DNA from: JABMRP01 sp964444795
Lineage (GTDB): Bacteria; Planctomycetota; Planctomycetia; Pirellulales; Thermoguttaceae
DNA length: 43,564 bases
Reading direction: 5' to 3'
Assembly: GCA_964444795.1 (NCBI GenBank)
Contig: CAYUIQ010000043.1
Span: 1 to 43,564 of the forward strand
The translations under genes and the position numbers were made by a program. The notes beneath the pieces are model-generated. The model made no database searches. It was not told the origin of the DNA and was given only the letters and a program-made list of their open reading frames with translations. Shown one piece after another: positions 25,840 through 34,056 of this stretch. Positions within the stretch are counted from its first letter, which is position 1. Each line of letters starts with the position of its first letter.

Positions 25840-26199
25840 ATGGGAAGCGAACTGTTTCTGCTGGCGGTTGATGCCGCCCCGACTGCGGCCGAAGCGGCGG
25901 CGGGGCCGGATCTGCCGCTGATCCTCGGTTTGACCGTCTTCGTGTTGGCGGTCTTCGTGGGCTTTGAAATCATCACCAAGATCCCACCCACCCTGCACAC
26001 GCCCTTAATGTCGGGCTCCAACGCGATCTCCGGGATTACCCTGGTCGGGGCCCTGTTGATGGCCGGGGCCGCTCATGAAGAGTTGCCCTATCTGGCCTGG
26101 GGGCTGGGGTTCGTTGCCGTGGTTCTGGCCACGATCAACGTGGTGGGCGGGTTCCTCGTCACCAACCGCATGTTGGAAATGTTTCGCGGGAAGAAATAG
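25840..26199 (+). CDS. pntAB: NAD(P) transhydrogenase alpha-2 subunit (membrane)
   Basis: A 119-residue membrane subunit with about four hydrophobic helices, including 'GLTVFVLAVFVGFEIITKIPPTLHTPLMSGSNAISGITLVGALLM' broken by the conserved PPTLHTPLMSGSNAISG loop. It contributes part of the proton channel (domain II). The start is an ATG after CAGGAGACG, 25 bases past pntAA. Its stop lies 2 bases before the pntB start, so the three genes are one operon. Confidence 0.95.
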   Translation: MGSELFLLAVDAAPTAAEAAAGPDLPLILGLTVFVLAVFVGFEIITKIPPTLHTPLMSGSNAISGITLVGALLMAGAAHEELPYLAWGLGFVAVVLATINVVGGFLVTNRMLEMFRGKK

Positions 26200-26201
26200 C
26201 C

Positions 26202-27617
26202 GTGGATGTACAAACCCAAGATACGCTGATCAAACTGGCCTACCTGGCGGCGGCCGTGCTGTTTATTCTCGGGCTGAAAGGATTGACCCATCCTCGCACG
26301 GCCGTCCGCGGAAACCTCCTCGGGGCCCTGGCGATGCTCGTGGCCGTGGTGGCCACGCTGGCCGACCAAGATCTGTTGCAGCATCCGGTGGGCTACTGGT
26401 TGATCGGCGCGGGGTTGCTCATCGGGGCGGTGATCGGTGCGGTGCTGGCGGTGAAGATCCAAATGACCGCCATGCCGCAGATGGTGGCCTTGTTCAACGG
26501 CTTTGGCGGGGCGGCTTCGGTACTGGTGGCCGGTGCCGAGTTGATCACCCACGCGCCGCGGGAGGCGGGCATCGATTCGACGATCACCTCCGGGCTGTTG
26601 GCCGGGCTGATCGGGGCGGTCACTTTCTGGGGGAGCCTGGTCGCCTTTGCCAAGCTTCAGGAGATTCCCGCCTTCAAGAAACCGCTGGAGTATCCCGCCC
26701 GACAGCCGCTCAACGCCTTGCTGACAGTCATCGTGGTGACCTTGCTGGTCCTCGGCGTGCTTTTCCCGGGGCAGGCCTGGTGGCTCTACTTCGTGTTGGT
26801 GTTGGTCGCCTCGGTCTTGGGTGTAACGCTGGTCAATCCGATCGGCGGGGCCGACATGCCGGTGGTCATCGCCCTGTTGAACTCTTACTCCGGTCTGGCG
26901 GCGGCGGCCACCGGATTCGTACTCGGCAATACGGTACTGATTATCGCCGGAGCGCTGGTCGGCGCCTCGGGTCTGATCCTCACGCGGATCATGTGCAAGG
27001 CGATGAACCGTTCGTTGTCCCACGTGCTCTTCGGCGTGATGGGGCCCAGCCAAGACGGTCCCTCGGCCGACGACGTCTACGAGGGCAAAGTGAAGTCGAC
27101 TTCCGCCGAAGAGGTGGCCATGCTCTTCGACAGCGCCCGCCGCGTGGTCGTCGTTCCCGGCTACGGCATGGCGGTGGCCCAGGCACAACATGCGGTGCGC
27201 GATCTGATGGACGTTCTGGAATCGCGCGGCGTGGAGGTCGAGTTCGCCGTCCACCCGGTCGCCGGACGCATGCCGGGCCACATGAACGTGCTCTTGGCCG
27301 AGGCGGAAGTGCCTTACGACAAGCTCCAGGAGATGGACCGGGTGAACCCCACGTTCGCCCAAACCGACGTGGCGCTGGTGATCGGCGCCAACGACGTGGT
27401 CAATCCAGTCGCGCGAACCGATCCCCAAAGCCCCATCGCCGGGATGCCGATCCTCGACGTCGACAAAGCCCGGACGGTCGTGGTCATCAAGCGAAGTCTG
27501 AGCCCCGGTTTCGCGGGCATCCCCAATCCGCTGTTCGCCGCCGACAACACGCTGATGTTCTTCGGCGACGGTAAGAAGGCGGTGGTGGATCTCGTCAGCG
27601 CGTTGAAAGAGGCGTAA
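26202..27617 (+). CDS. pntB: NAD(P) transhydrogenase beta subunit
   Basis: A 471-residue subunit. The N-terminal 260 residues hold about nine membrane helices with the conserved 'QMVALFNGFGGAASVLVAGAEL' and 'NPIGGADMPVVIALLNSYSGLAAAATGFVL' segments of the proton channel. The C-terminal NADP-binding domain III includes 'VVVVPGYGMAVAQAQHAVRDL', HPVAGRMPGHMNVLLAEA, 'VALVIGANDVVNPVAR' and 'VIKRSLSPGFAGIPNPLF'. The start codon is GTG, 2 bases after the pntAB stop, which suggests translational coupling. Confidence 0.96.
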   Translation: MDVQTQDTLIKLAYLAAAVLFILGLKGLTHPRTAVRGNLLGALAMLVAVVATLADQDLLQHPVGYWLIGAGLLIGAVIGAVLAVKIQMTAMPQMVALFNGFGGAASVLVAGAELITHAPREAGIDSTITSGLLAGLIGAVTFWGSLVAFAKLQEIPAFKKPLEYPARQPLNALLTVIVVTLLVLGVLFPGQAWWLYFVLVLVASVLGVTLVNPIGGADMPVVIALLNSYSGLAAAATGFVLGNTVLIIAGALVGASGLILTRIMCKAMNRSLSHVLFGVMGPSQDGPSADDVYEGKVKSTSAEEVAMLFDSARRVVVVPGYGMAVAQAQHAVRDLMDVLESRGVEVEFAVHPVAGRMPGHMNVLLAEAEVPYDKLQEMDRVNPTFAQTDVALVIGANDVVNPVARTDPQSPIAGMPILDVDKARTVVVIKRSLSPGFAGIPNPLFAADNTLMFFGDGKKAVVDLVSALKEA

Positions 27618-27646
27618 GTGGCGGGTCGGCGGATACCCCGCTTTGC

Positions 27647-27696
27647 TTGAACGCGGTCCGAGAGGGGGTATACTCGATAAGAGCATTGCTGCTCTT
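27647..27696 (+). promoter_or_regulatory. Promoter with 5' hairpin for the third sulfatase
   Basis: TTGAAC (27647-27652) and TATACT (27669-27674) are 16 bp apart. A 6-bp hairpin (27679-27684 with 27691-27696) lies just past the -10 box, so it would sit at the very 5' end of the mRNA. The sulfatase ATG is about 45 bases downstream. Confidence 0.6.
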
Positions 27697-27723
27697 CCAC
27701 CCCCGGAACAAGGACCCACTTCC

Positions 27724-29124
27724 ATGAAGAAACACCTCCGCCGAATCGTTGCGATCGTCGTCACCGCCGGCGCGACGTTGGCCCTTGCCGAAGCGCCCGA
27801 CGCCGAGAAGTCGAATAAGGCGGATCGCCCCAATATCGTGATTATCATGGCCGACGACCTGGGTTACGGCGACACGAGCCCCTATGGCGGTTGGATCAAG
27901 ACACCCCACCTGGACCGGATGGCGGCCGAGGGGATGCGGTTTACCGATTTCCACGCCAGCGGCAACGTCTGCAGTCCCACCCGGGCCGGGCTCTTGACCG
28001 GGCGCTATCAGCAACGGGCCGGCGTGCCCGGCGTGATCAACGCCGATCCCAAGGTGGCCGCTCATCATCACGGGCTCCACGTGAAGGAAGTGACCTTCGC
28101 CGAGTGTATGAAAAAAGCCGGATACCGCACCGGGCTGTTCGGCAAGTGGCACCTGGGCTATACCAAGAACTTCAACCCCATGCACCACGGGTTTGATCGC
28201 TTCCGCGGATACGTCAGCGGCAACGTCGATTACGTTTCGCACTACGATCGGATGGGTGTGTACGATTGGTGGGACGGACTCGAACTGATCGAAGAGCCGG
28301 GCTACGTGACGCACCTGATTACCAAGCACGCCGTGCGGTTTATCGAGGAGAACAAGGACGAACCGTTCTGTGTCTACATCGCCCACGAAGCGGTCCACAG
28401 TCCCTACCAGGGGCCCGACGATCCGGCCCAGCGCGGGCCCGACGCTCGTAAGAACCGGTCGCGGCCGATCGACACGAAGACGGCCTACCGCCAGATGATG
28501 GAGGAGATGGACCGAGGCGTGGGCGATGTCCTGGCCGTGCTGGAGCGATTCGAACTGGCCGACAACACGCTGGTCTTCTTCTTCTCCGACAACGGCGCCA
28601 ATCCGCGCGGCTCCAACGCCCCGCTCCGCGGCTTCAAGGGAAGCAATTGGGAAGGCGGGCATCGCGAGCCGGCCATCGCTCGCTGGCCGGGTCGTATCAA
28701 GCCGGGAACCGTCTGCGCCGAACTCTGTATCACCCTCGACGTCATGCCCACGATGCTCGCCCTGGCCGGTGCTTCCGTGCCCGAGGGTCACAAGCTCGAC
28801 GGCGTCAATCTGGCGGACGTGCTCCGGGATGCCCAATCGCTGGGCAACCGCCAACTCTTCTGGAACGGCCGGGCGATGCGCGACGGGCCGTGGAAACTGA
28901 TCGTCGGCGGCAAGGGCCAGGACGGCGTCGGGCTCTACCATCTCGACGACGACATCGGCGAAAAAGACAACCTAGCCGCGAAACACCCCGACCGCGTCGC
29001 GGCCATGCTCGCGGCCATCGCCCGCTGGAAAGAAGACGTCGAAACCAACGCCACCGTGCAACGCGTGCCGACCGCGAGGTCCCCTCGTCCTACCGCCCGA
29101 ATCATCGCGGAGCGGCCTCAATGA
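27724..29124 (+). CDS. Secreted arylsulfatase-like sulfatase
   Basis: A 466-residue sulfatase of the arylsulfatase A / N-acetylgalactosamine-6-sulfatase type. The signal peptide spans about residues 1-22. 'IVIIMADDLGYGDTSPYG' provides the metal-binding Asp pair, and C-S-P-T-R (residues 83-87) is the formylglycine motif. GLFGKWHLGY, 'PFCVYIAHEAVHSPY' and 'FFFSDNGANPRGSNAPLRGFKGSNWEGG' follow in the usual order. The start ATG is preceded by AAGGA. It is convergent with proB. Confidence 0.94.
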   Translation: MKKHLRRIVAIVVTAGATLALAEAPDAEKSNKADRPNIVIIMADDLGYGDTSPYGGWIKTPHLDRMAAEGMRFTDFHASGNVCSPTRAGLLTGRYQQRAGVPGVINADPKVAAHHHGLHVKEVTFAECMKKAGYRTGLFGKWHLGYTKNFNPMHHGFDRFRGYVSGNVDYVSHYDRMGVYDWWDGLELIEEPGYVTHLITKHAVRFIEENKDEPFCVYIAHEAVHSPYQGPDDPAQRGPDARKNRSRPIDTKTAYRQMMEEMDRGVGDVLAVLERFELADNTLVFFFSDNGANPRGSNAPLRGFKGSNWEGGHREPAIARWPGRIKPGTVCAELCITLDVMPTMLALAGASVPEGHKLDGVNLADVLRDAQSLGNRQLFWNGRAMRDGPWKLIVGGKGQDGVGLYHLDDDIGEKDNLAAKHPDRVAAMLAAIARWKEDVETNATVQRVPTARSPRPTARIIAERPQ

Positions 29125-29153
29125 TGCAGCCAATATCCGTGCCATCGGTTCGG

Positions 29154-29190
29154 AGGGAGGGGGGCTGAAACCAATCAGCCCTCCCTACCC
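29154..29190. terminator. Hairpin between convergent sulfatase and proB
   Basis: A GGGAGGG...GCTGA arm pairs with TCAGCCCTCCC across a short A/C loop, with a bulge of extra G residues in the left arm. It lies between the convergent sulfatase and proB stop codons and probably ends transcription of one or both. It runs a few bases into the proB 3' end. Confidence 0.5.
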
Positions 29191-30338
29191 CTACCAGAGG
29201 CCGACGTCACCAGCAGGTTATCGCGATGGATCACTTCCTCATAGGGACAGTGCCCCAACGCATCGGCGATCTGGTCGGTTTTCAAGCCTTTGATGCGGCG
29301 GACGTCGTCGGCCGAGTAGTTGGTTAGTCCGCGGGCGAACTCGGTCCCGCCGGCGTCGCAAATCGCGACGACGTCACCCTTGCCGAAGGAACCGACCACG
29401 TCAGTCACGCCAATTGAGAGCAGGCTGCTGCCGTTGGATTCGATCGCCCGGCGGGCACCGGCATCGAGAACCAGTTGGCCGCGAGTTTGTGCGGTGAGGC
29501 CGAGCCATCGTTTTCGCGCCGAAACGACCGCCCCTTGGGCAACAAACAGCGTCCCAAGCTGCTCGCCGGCGAGAATACGGGACAACACCTGCGGTTCTCG
29601 ACCGCTGGCGATCAGTACGTTTTCGCCGGCGGTCGTGGCGATGCGGGCGGCGCCCAGCTTGCTGGCCATGCCACCTTTGCCCAATCCGCCCGTGGTATCG
29701 TGGGCCAAGGCGAAAATCGAGTCGTCCAAGTCGGTCACGGTGGGGATCACGCGAGAAGCGGGGTCGTCCGGATCACCGTCGTACAGCCCATCGACGTCGG
29801 AGAGCAGCACCAACAGCGGCGCGCGAATCAGGTTGGTCACAATGGCGGCCAGGCGGTCGTTGTCGCCGAAGGTGGTTTGCAGTTCCTCGACGGCCACGGT
29901 GTCGTTTTCGTTGATGATCGGCACGGCCCCGTATTGCAGGATCGTGCGGAGCGTATTTCGGGCGTTGAGGTATCGGGTCCGATCGTCGAGATCCTCGGCC
30001 GTGAGAAGGATCTGTGCGGCATGATGGCCGTGATTTCGCAGCGTGCGGTCGTAGGATTCGACCAGATGGCTCTGCCCGATGGCGGCGACGGCCTGCAAAT
30101 GGGCCAAATCGGTGGGCCGCTGGGGCATTCCCATCCGGCCCATACCGGCCCCCACCGCACCCGAACTGACCAGAGCTACCTGACGACCGGTGACCATCAC
30201 CTCGTGCAGTTGCTCGGCCAGCATGGCGACGCGGGCCTGATCGAGCAGCCCGTTGGCGCCGGTGAGCACCCGCGTCCCCACCTTGACCACGATCGTATCG
30301 GCGGCCGTGGCGATTTCTTGTCGGAGAATATCGGTCAT
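29175..30338 (-). CDS. proB: Glutamate 5-kinase
   Basis: A 387-residue enzyme that phosphorylates glutamate in the first step of proline synthesis. The amino-acid-kinase domain (about residues 1-260) shows VVKVGTRVLTG, 'VALVSSGAVGAGMGRMG', PIINENDTVAVEE, FGDNDRLAAIV, 'LLSDVDGLYDGDP' and GGMASKLGAARIA. A C-terminal PUA domain (about 280-370) follows, as in the E. coli form. It is cytoplasmic and normally feedback-inhibited by proline. proA is not in the window. Confidence 0.97.
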   Translation of the reverse strand: MTDILRQEIATAADTIVVKVGTRVLTGANGLLDQARVAMLAEQLHEVMVTGRQVALVSSGAVGAGMGRMGMPQRPTDLAHLQAVAAIGQSHLVESYDRTLRNHGHHAAQILLTAEDLDDRTRYLNARNTLRTILQYGAVPIINENDTVAVEELQTTFGDNDRLAAIVTNLIRAPLLVLLSDVDGLYDGDPDDPASRVIPTVTDLDDSIFALAHDTTGGLGKGGMASKLGAARIATTAGENVLIASGREPQVLSRILAGEQLGTLFVAQGAVVSARKRWLGLTAQTRGQLVLDAGARRAIESNGSSLLSIGVTDVVGSFGKGDVVAICDAGGTEFARGLTNYSADDVRRIKGLKTDQIADALGHCPYEEVIHRDNLLVTSASGRGREG

Positions 30339-30428
30339 TGGGGTCTACAGAAAGGGTTTTGCAGCCATGAATGGTCGAACTCTCAGAAAGCATACCTCGT
30401 GGCGGGGCGATTCGATAGCCAGGGTTTT

Positions 30429-30490
30429 GTACGATGGCGCTGCGAGGCCGTCGATCATCCCGTATCGACGGGCTGGGAGGCCCCTTCTAC
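30429..30490. repeat. Dispersed inverted repeat, copy 2 (diverged)
   Basis: Both 25-base arms match the arms of the repeat at 36443-36513: 19 of 25 bases on the left (30429-30453) and 20 of 25 on the right (30466-30490). The outer GTACGATGG and the inner CGTCG/CGACGGGCT are kept. The loop is 12 bases instead of 22. It is a decayed member of the same intergenic repeat family. Confidence 0.65.
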
Positions 30491-30578
30491 AGCCCGGATC
30501 GGCAGCCTTACCCAATCGCCATAAACGACTTGCAGTTCCTTGGGGGGGCGGGCACCCTCATGCGGTTTTTCTATCCAG

Positions 30579-30607
30579 TTGAGTCGGCGCCCCGCCGGCC
30601 TTATAAT
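30579..30607 (+). promoter_or_regulatory. Consensus promoter for purF
   Basis: TTGAGT (30579-30584) and a perfect TATAAT (30602-30607) are separated by 17 bp. The predicted start near 30614 leaves a leader of about 134 bases before the purF ATG. I see no known purine riboswitch core in the leader. Confidence 0.7.
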
Positions 30608-30747
30608 GAAGTGCTTGGCGGAACGCGATGGAAGGCATCAGGGAGGCGGCCCCTTTGGGCGCCGATCCCGCGATGGGCGACGTTGCTCCCTTGCGCCCAT
30701 TTCGCCTCTTGGCCCGTTTTCTTTTCCCCGCGTCGGATGAGACCCCC

Positions 30748-32322
30748 ATGAGCGAAGTGCGCGACGAGTGTGGTGTTGCGGCGATTTACCATCTGCCGGG
30801 CCGGGGCGCCAGTCGTCTATGCCCCTCACAGGGACCGGAGGAAATCTCCCGGCTGGTGCCTCGCATGCTGCTGGACATTCAGAACCGCGGCCAACTTTCA
30901 GCCGGGTTCACCACCTACAATCCGGAACGAAGCCAGCGGATCGATACCCACAAGGACGTGGGAACGGTGAGCGAGGTCTTTCGGCTGAACCATCGGGGGA
31001 AATACGACAGCCTGATGGGCGAATATGCCGGCCGGGCGGCTATCGGCCACGTTCGCTACGCCACCTGCGGGGAGGACGACCGCAGCTACGCACAGCCGTT
31101 CGAGCGGCATCATCTGAAGAAACACAAGTGGTTCAGCTTCGGCTTCAACGGCCAGTTGGCCAACTTCTTCGATCTGCGGCAGACGCTCCTCTCGGATCAC
31201 GACACGCATCTGGCCCGGGAAAGCGATACCGAGATCATTATGCACGAGGTCAGCGCCGCGCTGGCTTTGGGTCGACGGCCACCGCTGATCGACGTCTGCC
31301 GCCGTCTGGCCGAGAAATTCGACGGCGCGTACAGTATGGTTTTTCTCAACGCCCTGGGCGATATGTTCGTAGCCCGCGATCCGTTGGGGATCAAGCCGCT
31401 GTGCTACGCGGTGGAGGGTCCCCTGTTTGCGGCGGCCAGCGAGAGCGTGGCGCTGTTGAATCTGGGATTCGCCCCGGAGTCGATCAAATCGCTGCTGCCC
31501 GGCCAGGTCGTCACGGTGATCGACGGCGTCTTGGAAGTGCGGCAGTTTGCCCCCAGTCTGCGCCGGGCGCACTGCTTCTTCGAGTGGGTTTACTTCTCCA
31601 ACGTGGCCAGCACGCTGGACGGGCGGAGTGTCTACCTGGCGCGCAAGGCGCTGGGCGAGGAGTTGGCCCGGCTGGAAGACGTGCCGCTGGACGAAGACAC
31701 GATCGTCGTGCCTGTTCCCGACACCAGCAAGGCGGCCGCCGACGCGATGGCCTACAAGCTCAAGGTGCCGTCGATCGAAGGACTCATCCGAAATCGCTAC
31801 AGCGGACGAACGTTTATCGAAGGCGGAGGCAGCCGGCGAAGCAAGGCGGAGACCAAGTACACCCCCTTGGGTGAAGTGCTGCGGGGTAAGCGCGTGTTGC
31901 TGGTCGAGGATTCGATCGTTCGAGCCACCACGCTGGAGGTGCTGGTGGAGCGGATACGGCAGTTGGGCGAACCGCGCGAGATTCATGTGCGGGTGGCCTG
32001 TCCGCCGATCACTTCGCCGTGCTTCTACGGCATCGACATGTCGACCATCGGCGAGTTGTTCGCCCCGCGGTATCTTCCGGACAACCAGTTGACCAAGGCG
32101 GGGCAGGCCGAGATGGCCGCACACTTGGGGGCCGATTCGCTCCGCTATCTGCCCGTCGAATCGGTTGCCCGGGCGATCGGGCTCGATTCGGATCAGCTTT
32201 GCCAGGCATGCATTACCGGTGAGTATCCCACGCCGTGCGGCCGGGAGCTTGCCCAAATCGCCCGGCAGAACCACCAGAGTCAGGTCTCCGGCCGAACCTA
32301 CGAAGCGGTGGCCGAGCGATGA
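30748..32322 (+). CDS. purF: Amidophosphoribosyltransferase
   Basis: A 524-residue enzyme of de novo purine synthesis that makes phosphoribosylamine from PRPP and glutamine. The N-terminal glutaminase nucleophile is Cys8 (DECGVAAIYH), so a 7-residue propeptide must be removed, as in the Bacillus-type enzyme. 'GHVRYATCGE', 'FNGQLANF' and 'DPLGIKPL' belong to the glutaminase half. The PRPP loop is 'VLLVEDSIVRATTLEVL'. Fe-S cluster ligands typical of the Bacillus type appear to be present: the Cys in HCFFEWVYFSN, the Cys residues of ACPPITSPCFYG, and CQAC before GEYPTPCG. The chosen ATG gives the short propeptide; a longer reading would add 40 unrelated residues. Confidence 0.95.
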   Translation: MSEVRDECGVAAIYHLPGRGASRLCPSQGPEEISRLVPRMLLDIQNRGQLSAGFTTYNPERSQRIDTHKDVGTVSEVFRLNHRGKYDSLMGEYAGRAAIGHVRYATCGEDDRSYAQPFERHHLKKHKWFSFGFNGQLANFFDLRQTLLSDHDTHLARESDTEIIMHEVSAALALGRRPPLIDVCRRLAEKFDGAYSMVFLNALGDMFVARDPLGIKPLCYAVEGPLFAAASESVALLNLGFAPESIKSLLPGQVVTVIDGVLEVRQFAPSLRRAHCFFEWVYFSNVASTLDGRSVYLARKALGEELARLEDVPLDEDTIVVPVPDTSKAAADAMAYKLKVPSIEGLIRNRYSGRTFIEGGGSRRSKAETKYTPLGEVLRGKRVLLVEDSIVRATTLEVLVERIRQLGEPREIHVRVACPPITSPCFYGIDMSTIGELFAPRYLPDNQLTKAGQAEMAAHLGADSLRYLPVESVARAIGLDSDQLCQACITGEYPTPCGRELAQIARQNHQSQVSGRTYEAVAER

Positions 32323-32340
32323 CATCGCGAGAAAACCGGC

Positions 32341-32832
32341 CTACGCCAACGTGTCGAGCCGAGATTCCATGCCGATGGCCTGGATCGTGGCGAACTTTTC
32401 CAGCCAGGCGACCCGTTCCGCCACGCCTTCCAGCGCCTCGGCCACGCCGGCGGCCAGCTCGGGATCGTCCAACCGATCCTGAAGATCGAAGAGCGAGCGG
32501 CGGTAGAATTGCAGCAGATTGAGCGGTTCGTCGGCATCCACTCCGGCCAGATCGAGATCCAGCCGCACCAGGGCCAACTCCTGCAATTCCCGATCCGACA
32601 CGGCGCCGGACTGGTGGAGTTGCTGGATCATCTCGGAGAATTCTTGCGGCGAGATGTCGGTCACGTCGTAGTCGGCCAAGACTTCGTGAAATGCGGGGGC
32701 GATCGGACGCGTCGCCCCCGAAGCGTCAAACCCCTCGACCGGTTCGACAACTCCGCCACTCTCCACGCGCTCGGTTCGCTTTTCATAAGCGGTCGCATCG
32801 GATAGCCCCCCAAGCACTGGATTAACTTGCAT
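32341..32832 (-). CDS. Uncharacterised acidic helical protein
   Basis: A 163-residue protein that I do not recognise. It has no signal peptide or membrane segment. The first 60 residues are low in hydrophobics and probably flexible. From about residue 60 it is strongly helical and acidic: ISPQEFSEMIQQLHQSGAVSDRELQELALVR is followed by LNLLQFYRRSLFDLQDRL and a coiled-coil-like 'AAGVAEALEGVAERVAWLEKF'. The codon use and GC content match its neighbours. The start ATG is preceded by AAGGAG at a somewhat long spacing (11 bases). It is convergent with purF, 18 bases apart. Confidence 0.7.
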   Translation of the reverse strand: MQVNPVLGGLSDATAYEKRTERVESGGVVEPVEGFDASGATRPIAPAFHEVLADYDVTDISPQEFSEMIQQLHQSGAVSDRELQELALVRLDLDLAGVDADEPLNLLQFYRRSLFDLQDRLDDPELAAGVAEALEGVAERVAWLEKFATIQAIGMESRLDTLA

Positions 32833-33252
32833 CGGCTCGCCATCTCCTTCGGATCGTTTCGACAGAACACCCGGGTGGGGAAAAAGGGTATCCGGCACCC
32901 TCGGTCTCCCCAGGCAACGCACGCCGACAACGCAACTGCCGCGCCAAACGGATGCCGCCAGTCAGTAGAGATGCCCGAGAATCGTCGCAACGTGTTGCAA
33001 AATAAGGGGGTGCGAATTTCCGGGACTTTTCCGGCGAGGTCCCGGCTGGCTCGTCGGTAAGACGTGAAACGGGCAACAAGTGCCGATTGGCCCCGGCAGA
33101 AGTTGCCGCGCTCTGGCAGCCAAACGGGACAGGATTGGGGATGCCGCGAGTTAAGAGAGGCAAAATTCACAGCCTGGCGACTTCGGCTGCCGTTTGCGAG
33201 AAGGGCCTGTCCTTGGGCCGTCCAGCGGGCATCGATCAGAATAATCGGGCGG
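32833..33252. other. 420-base interval with a gene remnant
   Basis: It contains the upstream region of the uncharacterised 163-residue protein and a short radical SAM remnant at its right end, described separately. I see no other gene or RNA. The composition is locally less coding-like than the flanks. Confidence 0.45.
33197..33249 (-). pseudogene. Remnant of a radical SAM gene (paralogue of the gene at 35117-36301)
   Basis: About 50 bases match positions 35500-35550 of the intact radical SAM gene at roughly 84 percent identity by eye. In translation RPIILIDARWTAQGQA corresponds to HPIILIDTYWTAEGQA of the intact protein. Similarity stops abruptly on both sides; on the right it ends within a few bases of the stop codon of the DUF488-module gene. 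It is best read as the scar of a duplicated or displaced gene left when the two-gene module arrived. Confidence 0.6.
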
Positions 33253-34056
33253 TCAGAAGAGCATTTCCTGATGCTCTTCCGATTTGCGCGGATAGAAGGT
33301 GCCAATCACGATCCAACTGTTGTGTGGGAAAGTGGTTCCCATGAAGAACCGCGTGTCCCTGTCCTCGTGGCAGATCTCATCGAGAAATTTCTTCCGAACG
33401 CTCTGTGCTGCCGCTTCTTCGGATCCCAGACGTGCTTCTTCTTTCAGGAAGAGGATGCCCAGTTCCCAGTCCGAGATCATCGCCCGGTGGAGCTTGTCGC
33501 TGTCTTCGCACTGAAACACGTAGCGAAATTCAAAGGGGATCTTCCTCAGCGGCTTGGGAGGATCGCCAAAAAGGCGCAACTGCCGAAGGTTCTCCTCTTG
33601 CCCTGGTGTCCACCGCCGGTCCGTTGGGGTCATTTCCAGGTCGAGCACGCTCGTCGGCCGAACGATCCCCAATGAAACTCGCTCTTCGTCATACAGTTGC
33701 TTCAGCTCGTTGGCCGTGTGGTGCGGCATCTGATCGATAATGGCTCGCCGCGATTCCCAGTTCTTTGCGCTCGACAACGGTTTGCCGATAAACCGCATGG
33801 AGTCGAGATGCGGCCTGCGGCTCTCTTTGCGTACGTCGTTCTTGTAGCCCCCTGGTTCGAGTTCTATGTCAATCCACTGGTACTTCTCGAACTTCTGCTC
33901 CTCGGGACGGTAGCGATAGTCGACCGGAAAGAGCCGTACCCACTCGTGTTGATCCGTGATTCCCGCCACGCAAACGCGTTCGTCATGTTTCTTCGGCAGG
34001 TGGGGATAGGTTTTGACCGTGATCAACACGTTTGTACGTTCACGTTCTTGGCTCAT
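33253..34056 (-). CDS. Uncharacterised partner protein of the DUF488 module
   Basis: A 267-residue soluble protein. I do not recognise a named domain. Visible features are an N-terminal VLITVKTYPHLPKKHDERVC segment followed by AGI...WVRLFPVDYR, which looks like a small beta-barrel; a central charged helical region; 'FRYVFQCEDSDKLHRAMISDWELGILF'; and a C-terminal 'FFMGTTFPHNSWIVIGTFYP'. The beta-rich ends around a helical middle could bind nucleic acid or nucleotide, but this is only inference. Its ATG overlaps the stop of the DUF488 gene by 4 bases (ATGA), so the two are translated together and likely act together. Confidence 0.78.
   Translation of the reverse strand: MSQERERTNVLITVKTYPHLPKKHDERVCVAGITDQHEWVRLFPVDYRYRPEEQKFEKYQWIDIELEPGGYKNDVRKESRRPHLDSMRFIGKPLSSAKNWESRRAIIDQMPHHTANELKQLYDEERVSLGIVRPTSVLDLEMTPTDRRWTPGQEENLRQLRLFGDPPKPLRKIPFEFRYVFQCEDSDKLHRAMISDWELGILFLKEEARLGSEEAAAQSVRKKFLDEICHEDRDTRFFMGTTFPHNSWIVIGTFYPRKSEEHQEMLF

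Larger units (their letters stand above)
30339..30747. other. 409-base interval between proB and purF
   Basis: This interval carries the purF promoter and leader, and one divergent copy of a dispersed inverted repeat (30429-30490). I see no additional gene. The proB promoter should lie just upstream of 30338 on the minus strand, but no clear boxes are visible. Confidence 0.5.
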
